DNA of 64,000 bases, from contig OX638329.1 of NCBI GenBank assembly GCA_951812755.1, positions 2,527,339 to 2,591,338 on the forward strand, written 5' to 3'. Under the pieces are notes generated by a model that ran no database searches, was not told the origin of the DNA, and saw only the letters and a program-made list of their open reading frames with translations. This document shows, piece by piece, positions 1-7,588 of this stretch. The stretch is from an uncultured Latescibacterota bacterium (GTDB taxonomy: Bacteria; Latescibacterota; UBA2968). The position numbers and the translations under genes were made by a program. Position 1 is the stretch's first letter, and each line of letters begins with the position of its first letter.

Positions 1-1
1 A

Positions 2-1780
2 CAATATGCTCACTTGATTGCGAATCGGATTCGCAGGTTGCGGGTTTATTCCGAAATTTTCCCACCGGATGTTGATCCTGCGGCATTGTGTGGCGTGTCG
101 GGCATGGTTTTTTCGGGTGGGCCATCCAGTGTGTATGATCCCGATCCGCCCGCGTTTAATCCCGGATTGCTGGATACTGATTTGCCCGTGCTCGGGCTGT
201 GTTATGGGCATCAGTTGTTGTGCATGCATTTGGGGGGTGAGGTGGTTGCAGGGGAGGTGCGAGAATACGGTTCTGCCAGATTGAATATTGCAGGTGGGTC
301 AGATTTGTTTGCCGGGCTTGGAGATTCCCAGGAGGTGTGGATGAGCCACGGCGATGTGGTTGCAATTTTGCCCGAGGGTTTTGAAATTTTGGGTACGACT
401 GAAGATTGTCCTTCGGCAGCGGTTGGCGATGTTAAACGCCGAATCTACGGCTTGCAATTTCATCCCGAGGTGGCACATACGCCGCGTGGATTAGATATTC
501 TCGATAATTTTTTGACGATATGCGATGCGCCTCGAACCTGGACAATGAGCAATTATGCCGAAGTGGTTATGGAGGAGATGCGAGAGAAGGTGGGGGACCG
601 CAATGTGTTTTTGCTGGTGTCGGGTGGAGTCGATTCTTCGGTGGCTTTTGTGCTGTTTAACAAAGCGCTGGGCGCAGACCGGGTGTTGGGGTTGCATATT
701 GACAATGGTTTTATGCGAAAAGGCGAGACGGCTGCGGTGGAGGTTTTTCTGAAAAAGGAGGGGTTTGACAATCTGATGGTCAAGGATGCCAGTGACGATT
801 TTTTGTTGGGTGTGGAGGGGCTGGTTGATCCAGAAGCAAAGCGCGAGGCGATTGGACACACATTTTTGGAGGTGAAGGACGAGGTGATGGCGCACTTGCA
901 TCTGGATGCAGACCAATGGGTGTTGGGACAGGGTACGCTTTATCCCGATACTATAGAATCGGGAGGAACAGAGCACGCCGCGTTGATTAAGACGCACCAC
1001 AATCGCATTGATTTGATCGATGAGTTGATTGCGCAGGGCAAGGTTGTCGAGCCTCTGGCACAGTTGTACAAGGATGAGGTGCGCGAGTTGGGGAGCGAGT
1101 TGGGGTTGCCCGATCATCTGGTGTGGCGACATCCGTTTCCCGGTCCTGGTCTGGCTGTGCGCTGTTTGTGCTCAGATGGTGAGGTGGAGGGGAGTGATAT
1201 TGCAGCGGCGGAGAGGGCCGCTTCTGAGATCGCTTCTGAGGCGGGTTTGCAATTGCGTGTTTTGCCTGTCAGAAGTGTGGGGGTTCAGGGTGATTTTCGC
1301 ACGTATTCGCATCCTGCGGTTGTTTCGGGTTTTACAGCCGAAAGTAATGGCGATTGGCGCGTGCTTGAAGATATGTCAACGCGGATTACCAATAGTGTGC
1401 CGGGTATTAATCGCGTGGTTTGTCTTATTGCGCCAGATGTGTTGCCCAGGTTGCGTCTTAAACGCGCATTTTTGACCTTTCAGAGGCTCGATGTTTTGCG
1501 GGAGGCCGATGCTATTGCCATGCGCGTGCTCGACCGTGCGGGTCTTATGTCCGCTGTGTCTCAGATGCCGACTGTTCTGGTGCCGTTGACGACAGATGGT
1601 CAAGATGAGATTGTGATTTTGCGTCCGATTACGACTCCGGATTTTATGACTGCGCGATTTGCCGAGTTGCCCCACAATCTGGTGCGCGATATGGCGGATG
1701 AGATACTGGGTCTGCCCGGTGTCGCTGCCGTGGGTTACGATATAACTCATAAACCGCCGGGGACTGTGGAATGGGAATGA
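2..1780 (+). CDS. guaA: GMP synthase (glutamine-hydrolysing), 5'-truncated by window edge
   Basis: Makes GMP from XMP, ATP and glutamine in the cytoplasm. The reading frame is open from base 2, and its first codons read QYAHLIANRIRRL, the conserved start of the amidotransferase domain, so the true start lies upstream of the window. The TTG at 14 is internal. The class-I amidotransferase domain shows GLCYGHQ (nucleophile Cys codon 200-202) and FHPEV near 461. The ATP-pyrophosphatase P-loop SGGVDS is at 620-637. The C-terminal dimerisation domain ends in the canonical KPPGTVEWE. The next gene starts at 1771, inside the last codons. The final 60 bases recur in diverged form at 2493-2552, which suggests an integration site. 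The identification is secure. Confidence 0.97.
   Translation, partial: QYAHLIANRIRRLRVYSEIFPPDVDPAALCGVSGMVFSGGPSSVYDPDPPAFNPGLLDTDLPVLGLCYGHQLLCMHLGGEVVAGEVREYGSARLNIAGGSDLFAGLGDSQEVWMSHGDVVAILPEGFEILGTTEDCPSAAVGDVKRRIYGLQFHPEVAHTPRGLDILDNFLTICDAPRTWTMSNYAEVVMEEMREKVGDRNVFLLVSGGVDSSVAFVLFNKALGADRVLGLHIDNGFMRKGETAAVEVFLKKEGFDNLMVKDASDDFLLGVEGLVDPEAKREAIGHTFLEVKDEVMAHLHLDADQWVLGQGTLYPDTIESGGTEHAALIKTHHNRIDLIDELIAQGKVVEPLAQLYKDEVRELGSELGLPDHLVWRHPFPGPGLAVRCLCSDGEVEGSDIAAAERAASEIASEAGLQLRVLPVRSVGVQGDFRTYSHPAVVSGFTAESNGDWRVLEDMSTRITNSVPGINRVVCLIAPDVLPRLRLKRAFLTFQRLDVLREADAIAMRVLDRAGLMSAVSQMPTVLVPLTTDGQDEIVILRPITTPDFMTARFAELPHNLVRDMADEILGLPGVAAVGYDITHKPPGTVEWE
1721..1780 (+). repeat. guaA 3'-end repeat, copy 1 (putative attachment site)
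   Basis: This is the last 60 bases of guaA, encoding VAAVGYDITHKPPGTVEWE and the stop. It pairs with 2493-2552 at 52 of 60 identical positions. The 3' end of guaA is a known integration target for genomic islands in many bacteria. Here the downstream DUF3267 gene has its ATG inside the repeat, at 1771. Confidence 0.7.
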
Positions 1781-2403
1781 AAGACAAAAACGGAGGTTCT
1801 GATCCGAGACCTCAAGGGGAATCCAATCACGACAAGGATCAGGAAATTCTTGAAATCCGCGTGGGTCAAATTTCTATGAACCTTCTTTCACTCCTTATGC
1901 TTTTTTTTGCGGCTAATATCGCCATTGTTGCCCAATTTCTATTTTCTTTTGAGATCGAGTTGCGTTTCCCCGGCATTGATAGCTGGAAGTTATTGGGGTC
2001 TTTTATTCCGCTTATTATTTTTCACGAGGTACTCCATGCTGTTGCCGCGCTACTGTGGGGGAGGATCCCTTGGCGTTCAGTACATTTCGGAGTCAAATGG
2101 CGACAGCTCATGTTTTATTGTCATTGTGATAGACCGCTAAAAGTGAATACGTATCGAATTTTTGCCCTTTTTCCTCTCCTTGTCACCACACCTATTGCAA
2201 GTCTTATCCTGTGGTTAGATCCATCTATCTGGTCGCTATTGTTCTTTAGTGTCACAATATCTGCCTGTGCCGGAGATGTCTTGCTGGTTTACAAGACCCG
2301 CCAGGTTGCAAATGACAAATGGATCCAGGATCACGAATCAGAACCTGGTTTCTGTATCCTACCAGAAGCTATCGCTGCATCCCCTGAAGAACACGACAGA
2401 TAA
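1771..2403 (+). CDS. DUF3267-type putative membrane zinc metalloprotease (copy A)
   Basis: A 210-residue membrane protein with an HExxH motif (H85, E86, H89 in HEVLHA) inside a hydrophobic stretch. It resembles DUF3267, a family of predicted membrane-embedded zinc proteases without an assigned substrate. Hydrophobic segments lie near residues 36-60, 74-92, 125-145 and 148-168. The C-terminal half has a conserved Cys/Asp pair (SACAGD). The start ATG overlaps the guaA stop region by 10 bases; an alternative ATG lies two codons later. The gene is a close paralogue of 2872-3723: both share NHDKDQ, DPSIWSLL and IQDHESEP. It lies between two guaA-tail repeats, so it may be cargo of an inserted segment. 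The function is not known. Confidence 0.75.
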   Translation: MGMKDKNGGSDPRPQGESNHDKDQEILEIRVGQISMNLLSLLMLFFAANIAIVAQFLFSFEIELRFPGIDSWKLLGSFIPLIIFHEVLHAVAALLWGRIPWRSVHFGVKWRQLMFYCHCDRPLKVNTYRIFALFPLLVTTPIASLILWLDPSIWSLLFFSVTISACAGDVLLVYKTRQVANDKWIQDHESEPGFCILPEAIAASPEEHDR

Positions 2404-2492
2404 TCTAAAATTCACACTAAAAAGTTGTTCTAAAACTCACACTGGAAGCGTGAGATGGCATATCCAAATTTGAAGCAGTCTATTTGGCTGCT

Positions 2493-2552
2493 GTCGCCGC
2501 CGTGTGGTACGATATTACTCACAAACCACCGGGGACTGTAGAATGGGAGTGA
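2493..2552 (+). repeat. Diverged guaA 3'-end relic, copy 2
   Basis: The 60 bases encode VAAVWYDITHKPPGTVEWE plus stop, matching the guaA C-terminus with 8 base differences. Six differences are synonymous third-position changes and two fall in one codon (Gly to Trp). That pattern suggests the copy evolved as part of a working guaA in another lineage before arriving here. In-frame similarity fades upstream of about 2472. No full second guaA is present. Confidence 0.75.
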
Positions 2553-2562
2553 TGATGGAGTG

Positions 2563-2796
2563 ATGAAAAATAAAAATTTAAAAAAAAGCCATTCTTTTAG
2601 TTACTGGCAATTGCTGTTCAATTTCATAATAGGGGGTTTTTTCGGCCCCATCTCCCTCACTGTGTTCTGGGGGGATCTTCATGATTTCATTTTCATATTG
2701 AGTAGCATTGCAGGTGGTTTTGCATTTAGTGGATTCTATTGGATGATTTATAAGCCAAAGAAATGCGAGACCCAACCCTCCAAAAAGAGGGACTGA
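2563..2796 (+). CDS. Small two-TM membrane protein, unknown
   Basis: A 77-residue protein starting at ATG 2563 (a GTG sits directly before it at 2560), 10 bases after the guaA-tail relic. It has a Lys-rich N-terminus, two hydrophobic segments (about residues 17-35 and 41-60) and a basic tail (KPKKCE, then KKRD). I do not recognise a family. Its position mirrors that of copy A, a small membrane protein beginning at a guaA-like end. It could be a minor cargo gene. Coding status is moderately supported by the amino-acid pattern typical of a membrane hairpin. Confidence 0.5.
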   Translation: MKNKNLKKSHSFSYWQLLFNFIIGGFFGPISLTVFWGDLHDFIFILSSIAGGFAFSGFYWMIYKPKKCETQPSKKRD

Positions 2797-2871
2797 TGAG
2801 TATTTTTATGGTGCCATCGGATTTTATGTGCAATATCTGAGCAAACACCTGCCATCTCAACAGAGGTTACA

Positions 2872-3723
2872 ATGAATTTCAAACCCACTCCCGAATATAC
2901 ATGGAAAGGACTAATTTGCGGTGTTGTCTTATATGTGCTCTTTTCTGTAGTTCCAACAATAATAATTCTGAGATATTTTTTAAATATCGATTATGGCTCC
3001 CTGATGGTTGGCTTGATTGTGTTTCTTATCTGCTTTGTAATAGGAAGAAAAACGTTTTGGGCTCAGGGGGATAGGGTGATGGCGGTGATGTTGAGTTTCT
3101 TTAGATCCAATGGCAAAAAAAATAATATAAGGAATTTCAATCACGACAAGGATCAGGACATTCTTGAAGTAAGTTTGGATACAGGTGATATGGGCATTCT
3201 TTATATGCTTATGTTTTTTTTCTCTCTTTATATCGCCATTGCCGTTCATTTTTTATTTTTTTGGGGGATCGAATTACGTTTTCCGGGCATTGATATATGG
3301 AAGTTTTTGGGATGTATTTGTATCATTATAATTCTTCACGAAGCACTCCATGCTTTTGTCGCGCTGCTGTGGGGGAAGGTCCCCTGGCATTCAATACATT
3401 TTGGATACAAATGGCGATTGGGAGGTTTTTACTTTTACTGTCATATTGATAAACCGCTAAAAGTGAATACTTTCCGAATTCTTGTCCTTTTTCCTCTCAT
3501 TATCACCACACCAATTGCGGGGCTTATTTGGTGGTTAGATCCATCTATCTGGTCGCTATTGCTCTTTAGTCTGACAATAGCTTTTTGTTCTGGAGATGTC
3601 TTGATGTTTTTTAAGGTCCGCCAGATTGAAAATGACCAATGGATTCAAGATCACGAATCAGAACCGAGTTTCTATATCCTATCAGAAGCTGTCGTTGAAT
3701 CCTCTGAAGAACATCATAGATAA
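2872..3723 (+). CDS. DUF3267-type putative membrane zinc metalloprotease (copy C)
   Basis: A 283-residue paralogue of the gene at 1771-2403. It carries an extra N-terminal block of about 75 residues with two hydrophobic segments (about 13-34 and 43-58). The HExxH is at H156, E157 and H160 (HEALHA). The shared core runs from NHDKDQ near residue 90 to the C-terminal ESSEEHHR. Similarity is roughly two-thirds identical residues by eye, with conserved DPSIWSLL and IQDHESEP, so the duplication is fairly recent. It starts at ATG 2872 after GAGG (2862-2865). The gene belongs to the putative inserted region after guaA. It is likely a membrane protease or related hydrolase; the substrate is unknown. 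Confidence 0.75.
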   Translation: MNFKPTPEYTWKGLICGVVLYVLFSVVPTIIILRYFLNIDYGSLMVGLIVFLICFVIGRKTFWAQGDRVMAVMLSFFRSNGKKNNIRNFNHDKDQDILEVSLDTGDMGILYMLMFFFSLYIAIAVHFLFFWGIELRFPGIDIWKFLGCICIIIILHEALHAFVALLWGKVPWHSIHFGYKWRLGGFYFYCHIDKPLKVNTFRILVLFPLIITTPIAGLIWWLDPSIWSLLLFSLTIAFCSGDVLMFFKVRQIENDQWIQDHESEPSFYILSEAVVESSEEHHR

Positions 3724-3763
3724 CTCAGATTCTACACCTGTAGGAATGGAGTAACTTACAAAA

Positions 3764-4282
3764 ATGGAAAAACATATAGCCTATTACGAGACCATAAGGC
3801 CCATAACGGTCTGGTCGGTAATCTTGTCTCTCATTATTGTTGCTTCCCCCTATATTTATTTTAACAGCCCGAAATTTATGATCTCTTTGGTTATAGCGGC
3901 TGCATATGTGATGTTTTGTGTTATATTTTTGCTTTACGGGCGTTATACAATTCAGATAGACGATACAGAAATCGCATTTGGTTATCGATTTACCGGTAAA
4001 GAAGAAGTTTTGTTGAATACAGTTGCGTATGCTGAGATTTTCATTTTTGATCCCAAAAATCCCATCAGACGCTTCGTCATTAATGCGCTTGGAAGGCCTC
4101 CCATTTGGATTTCGGGTACGTTGATCAGGTTGAGATTGAACGAAGAATACCTTACTCGATATAAACTCGGGCGGAAAAAGAAAGTGAGACAGTTGTTCCT
4201 GCTATCGAGAAAACCCGAATCGGTCTTGTCCGTGCTGTCAAAAAAAGGCGTTCCCGTTCAATCGCGATGGAGATCAAAATAA
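3764..4282 (+). CDS. Membrane protein with PH-like (YdbS/DUF304-type) domain, tentative
   Basis: A 172-residue protein with two N-terminal hydrophobic segments (about 17-35 and 39-60). A soluble beta-rich part follows, starting RYTIQIDDTEIAFGYR, a layout like bacterial PH-domain (DUF304-type) membrane proteins. The tail is basic (RKKKVRQ). The start ATG 3764 lies 40 bases after copy C, with a GGAG at about 3747-3750. The role is unknown. It closes the set of small membrane proteins between guaA and the glycosyltransferase cluster, and another guaA fragment follows it at 4291. Confidence 0.55.
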   Translation: MEKHIAYYETIRPITVWSVILSLIIVASPYIYFNSPKFMISLVIAAAYVMFCVIFLLYGRYTIQIDDTEIAFGYRFTGKEEVLLNTVAYAEIFIFDPKNPIRRFVINALGRPPIWISGTLIRLRLNEEYLTRYKLGRKKKVRQLFLLSRKPESVLSVLSKKGVPVQSRWRSK

Positions 4283-4290
4283 ATGGATAG

Positions 4291-4316
4291 AATGAGGTTG
4301 TGATTTTGCGTCCGAT
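4291..4316 (+). repeat. Third guaA fragment (internal C-terminal piece)
   Basis: Twenty-four of 26 bases match guaA 1604-1629, encoding (D/N)E(I/V)VILRPI. It is an isolated fragment in a non-coding gap, with no flanking guaA sequence I can detect. It supports repeated recombination at this locus. Confidence 0.55.
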
Positions 4317-4427
4317 AGGGCTGTTATTTTCACTTTTTTGAATTGCAATGGAACAAAATGTACAGCTTTTCTGTAAATAGTTAGCAAGCGTGGAGTTGCT
4401 AACGATAATTATATATCCTTGTTTTTT

Positions 4428-4461
4428 AGTGCCTTAGAATATTCTGAGGCACTTTTTTTTG
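4428..4461 (+). terminator. Rho-independent terminator
   Basis: A near-perfect 13-base inverted repeat (4428-4440 with 4441-4453, AGTGCC... and ...GGCACT) is followed by eight T residues and then a second T run. It separates the guaA-distal genes from the glycosyltransferase cluster. Confidence 0.8.
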
Positions 4462-4564
4462 GTTTTTTTTGAAAATGGCACGGCTTTTGCAGATATGCTG
4501 TGTGCAAATCGCGTGAAAGGGATTGAAGCGGATGAGATGTCCGCGATACCAGAGAGGTGAAGTT

Positions 4565-5812
4565 TTGAAAAATACTACAGTTGCATTTTACAGCCAGCAC
4601 CTCATTGGCGTTGGGCACCATTTTCGCAATCGACAGATTGTTAATGAACTGGTCAAAACATGCGATGTGTTTTTTATCGATGGCGGGCGCTCTGTTCCCG
4701 AAGCCGATCTCGATGAACGGGTGGTGCGTATTTCTCTGCCGCCCCTTCGCACGGGACCACAGGGCATTGAGTCTGTTGATACGGAAAGTGATTTGCAGGC
4801 TGTGATGCGCGAGCGTCAGGCCAGGCTTTCCAAAGCGATGGAACAGATTTGTCCGGATGTGTTTTGTGTTGAATTTTTTCCTTTTTCCCGGTGGTCGCTC
4901 AAGGGCGAAATCCTCAATACAATTGTCAGACTCAATGAAGTCAATCCCAACGCGAAGGTGCTGTGTTCACTGCGCGATATTCCAACGCGGGCAAAAAGCG
5001 ATGAGTTGCAACCGACTGCCGCGCTTGCTCAGAGACGCGATGGGGACGCGATGCGGTTTTGTTCCGTGCCTTTTGGCGGGATACATCACGAGTATTTGGC
5101 TTTTAATCGGCGGTATTACGAGGAGGTCGTACCCGTGTTGAATCAGTATTTCGATGCGGTGATGGTGCATGGCGATTCCCAACTATCGCGGTTGGAAGAT
5201 CACTTTCCCTGGGTAGATGATATCGGTATTCCCGTGGTTTATACGGGATTTGTTTCCGAGAAACTCAAGGACGCCTCTCGGCCTGATGGTGCGCCGAATC
5301 GGTATGTGTTGGTCAGTGCTGGCGGCGGGGTTGAGGGGCTTGCCCTTGTCGCGCCGTGTATTGAAGCGTGGAAACAATTGGAACGGGACGATGTGCACGA
5401 TGGACGCGAGATGGTGATTTTTACAGGTGCGTTTATCGATGAAACGCATTTTGATGCTTTGCGCCAGTTGTGCGGTGATGGTCCGTTTCGCATTGAACGC
5501 TTTACGTCCAATTTTTTGGCGTGGATGAAACACGCGGATTTGTCGATTAGCCGGGCGGGTTACAATACCTGTATGAATGTGCTTGAGACACAAGTTCCAT
5601 CGATTCTGGTGCCGAGTATTGCGATGGATGATCAGGAATTTCGCGCGCAGCAGTTGATGGCGTTGGGCATTGCACAGGTGATACATCCCGATCAATTATC
5701 CGTGGCAAAGATGGCAAAAGCCATTGCCGAAATACTCGAAAGTTCTGTGCCTGAACACCATCTATCCCTAGATGGTGCCGAGCAAACGCGAAAGTTTATA
5801 GAATCAGTCTAA
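4565..5812 (+). CDS. MurG-like GT-B glycosyltransferase (COG4671-like)
   Basis: A 415-residue predicted cytoplasmic glycosyltransferase. The N-terminal half opens FYSQHLIGVGHHFRN, resembling the predicted glycosyltransferases of COG4671. The C-terminal half has the MurG-like donor-binding segment (SISRAGYNTCMNVLE, then DDQEFRAQQL). I chose TTG 4565 because GAGGTGA (4554-4560) precedes it at good spacing; a longer frame from 4523 has no such site. The next glycosyltransferase starts 12 bases after its stop, so they are probably co-transcribed. With the peptide genes and exporter downstream, it may glycosylate a secreted peptide or make a sugar precursor. The substrate is not visible from sequence. 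Confidence 0.8.
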   Translation: MKNTTVAFYSQHLIGVGHHFRNRQIVNELVKTCDVFFIDGGRSVPEADLDERVVRISLPPLRTGPQGIESVDTESDLQAVMRERQARLSKAMEQICPDVFCVEFFPFSRWSLKGEILNTIVRLNEVNPNAKVLCSLRDIPTRAKSDELQPTAALAQRRDGDAMRFCSVPFGGIHHEYLAFNRRYYEEVVPVLNQYFDAVMVHGDSQLSRLEDHFPWVDDIGIPVVYTGFVSEKLKDASRPDGAPNRYVLVSAGGGVEGLALVAPCIEAWKQLERDDVHDGREMVIFTGAFIDETHFDALRQLCGDGPFRIERFTSNFLAWMKHADLSISRAGYNTCMNVLETQVPSILVPSIAMDDQEFRAQQLMALGIAQVIHPDQLSVAKMAKAIAEILESSVPEHHLSLDGAEQTRKFIESV

Positions 5813-5824
5813 AAGAGGTGAAAG

Positions 5825-7228
5825 ATGAAAATTTATGTGTCACATCCTTATCACGACTGCGAGAAAGTGATGGCGTCGAATATCGGAGCGGCCCTTTCGG
5901 GTTTTAACCATGTGCAGGCGTTATCGAAGTATTGCGAGGTGTATATGCCAGCGTCTGAAGCCGTGGATTATGGTCCGAATTTGCACGGTATTCGGCAAGC
6001 ATTTGAGACGATTGATTCGTCTCGACAATGGTTTGAGCGGCAGGGATATGACGGTGTGCTGATGTTTGAGCCTAAGGTAGATGATATAGCGTTTTTCCGC
6101 CATGTGTGTCCCGCGCCCATTGTGATTCGGCTGTCGTGTTCTTTTGGGAACAATCGCGATTTTATAGACAAGGTGCTGAATTGTTATTCGCTGTTGCGGC
6201 CTTATGATGCCCTGTCGCCCAAGTCGGCGTATGTCGCTGACGAAATCGGCAAGATAGTGTTTGACAAGTCGTATTTGCGCCCGATTACCAATGGGGTAGA
6301 TGCCGAGGTGTTTGTGCCGATAGATAAGTTGCAAGCGCGCAAAGAGGTCGCGGATAAGACGGGTGATCAACGTTTTTTAGAGATGCCAGTGGTGGGTTTT
6401 TGCGGGCGGTTTGAGCCGGGCAAGGGCGCGTATCCGTTTTTGCGAATGGCCGATCTGAATCCCAATGTGTTGTTTGCGGTGATTGGCAAGCAGTTTGCAC
6501 CTGTGACACATCCGCCCAATGTGATCTTTTTGGGGGCGCAACCTTATACGCAGATGCCGCTGTATTACAACATGCTGGATGTGTTGTGCGCGCTGTCGGT
6601 GTATTCGTATGAGTCATGTCCTTCAACTGTGATAGAGGGCATGGCGTGTGGCCTTCCGGTTGTGGCGACAAATTTTGCGGGTGCGCCAGAGTTGTTGGGC
6701 AGTTGTGGGCGATTGATTGAGATTGAGCGATTCGAAGATGAGCCATTGAATGTGACGGGGTATATCGCCCCTGAAGTAATTTCAGATGCTGTGCGCGATC
6801 TATTGAATAGCAAGACAGAGCGCAGGGAAATGGGAGAGGGTGCTCGCAAACGTGCGCTCGAATTTTCCTGGGATCATACGGCGCAGCAGCACATGGCATT
6901 ATTTGAAGATCTGCTGGCCAAACGCGATGCATCCGCCTGCCCGATACCAATAACCGTGAATTTTACACAGAGTTGTGATGCGTCTGGTAACCCGAAAAGT
7001 GTGTCCAAAGTATTTAACTATCTGGGAAGCAGACAAGGCCCATTGCCGCGTATCCCGTTTTTGGGACAGGATATGTCCCTTCTTGAGGGCATGGGCCTTC
7101 ATTTGATGCAACATTTACACCCAAACGAAGTCGAAGCCGCTTTGTTGGGCTTATGTGAGACGCGCGCTACAGCCTACAAAACGCTTCGCAAAATCCGACA
7201 CTTCAGCGATATGCTCACGGCTCCCTGA
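5825..7228 (+). CDS. GT4-family glycosyltransferase with C-terminal extension
   Basis: A 467-residue GT-B enzyme. The donor-binding half shows VVGFCGRFEPGKG (near residue 190) and the retaining-enzyme E-x7-E motif in ESCPSTVIEGMACGLP (near residue 265). About 90 residues beyond the usual GT4 end (from about 378) form an extra, unrecognised domain with a Cys near its start (QSCDASGN). The start ATG 5825 follows AGAGGTG. It sits 12 bases after the MurG-like gene and 53 bases before the first small peptide. I infer a modifying role for the peptides, as in glycocins, but a polysaccharide role cannot be excluded. Confidence 0.8.
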   Translation: MKIYVSHPYHDCEKVMASNIGAALSGFNHVQALSKYCEVYMPASEAVDYGPNLHGIRQAFETIDSSRQWFERQGYDGVLMFEPKVDDIAFFRHVCPAPIVIRLSCSFGNNRDFIDKVLNCYSLLRPYDALSPKSAYVADEIGKIVFDKSYLRPITNGVDAEVFVPIDKLQARKEVADKTGDQRFLEMPVVGFCGRFEPGKGAYPFLRMADLNPNVLFAVIGKQFAPVTHPPNVIFLGAQPYTQMPLYYNMLDVLCALSVYSYESCPSTVIEGMACGLPVVATNFAGAPELLGSCGRLIEIERFEDEPLNVTGYIAPEVISDAVRDLLNSKTERREMGEGARKRALEFSWDHTAQQHMALFEDLLAKRDASACPIPITVNFTQSCDASGNPKSVSKVFNYLGSRQGPLPRIPFLGQDMSLLEGMGLHLMQHLHPNEVEAALLGLCETRATAYKTLRKIRHFSDMLTAP

Positions 7229-7281
7229 TTGGCATAGGGATACGGCTTATGTTGAGGTGCTAAAGAAAGGAGGTGAGAGGA

Positions 7282-7485
7282 ATGACACGACGAATTATAT
7301 CAATGCCAGCACAAGTTTCTGTGACCTGTGTTCAACTCCCCGGTCAAGAAATAGAACTGGCGCGTAGTGAGATGGCGAATACATCAGGAGGGTGCATTTT
7401 GCCAGGAGAAGATCCATTGGAGCACCTTGAAGATATTATTGATGATATCTGCGATGCGGTGAGTGAATGGTGGGCTTCCTGGTAG
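7282..7485 (+). CDS. Double-glycine leader peptide, candidate exported peptide precursor 1
   Basis: A 67-residue peptide. ATG 7282 follows a near-perfect AAAGGAGGTGA at 7266-7276, stronger than the alternative GTG 7273. The leader ends in Gly36-Gly37 with L26 at -12, E30 at -8, M31 at -7 and T34 at -4, the positions used by C39 peptidases of bacteriocin exporters. The predicted core is 30 residues (C38 to W67), acidic, with two Cys (C38, C57) and an amphipathic stretch (LEHLEDIIDDICDAV) ending in three Trp. A block TC-x2-LP-x5-L-x3-EMA is shared with the next peptide. The C39 exporter lies downstream. The family is not one I recognise. Confidence 0.8.
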   Translation: MTRRIISMPAQVSVTCVQLPGQEIELARSEMANTSGGCILPGEDPLEHLEDIIDDICDAVSEWWASW

Positions 7486-7588
7486 CAATCGCCCTACACC
7501 CCATAAGACGCTATTTCTGTTATTCAGATACTGGACGAAAACCATCTTTTTTTGCTGAATCTTACAATTCATTTACCCGGAGGATGTT

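Larger units (their letters stand above)
4283..4564. other. Intergenic gap upstream of the peptide cluster
   Basis: This 282-base gap holds the guaA fragment at 4291-4316, a hairpin at 4380-4403 (GTTAGCAA and TTGCTAAC around an 8-base loop), and a strong terminator-like hairpin at 4428-4453 with a T run. The cluster promoter should lie after the terminator, but I see no convincing -35/-10 pair. Confidence 0.5.

Noticed and set aside
491-1132. Long minus-strand ORF inside guaA
   Set aside because: It is antisense to a firmly identified gene and has no family-like sequence; it follows from codon bias.
2472-2552. A second, full guaA gene
   Set aside because: Only about 60 bases match well; the rest of the gene is absent, so it is a relic.
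2817-2828. A fourth guaA fragment (CGGATTTTATG)
   Set aside because: Eleven matching bases are too short to separate from chance.
4523-5812. A 429-residue version of the MurG-like glycosyltransferase
   Set aside because: The extra 14 residues have no supporting ribosome site; TTG 4565 follows GAGGTGA.
7155-7367. Plus-strand ORF across the GT4 end and precursor 1 start
   Set aside because: It is a frame-shifted shadow of the GT4 gene end with no ribosome site or peptide-like pattern.
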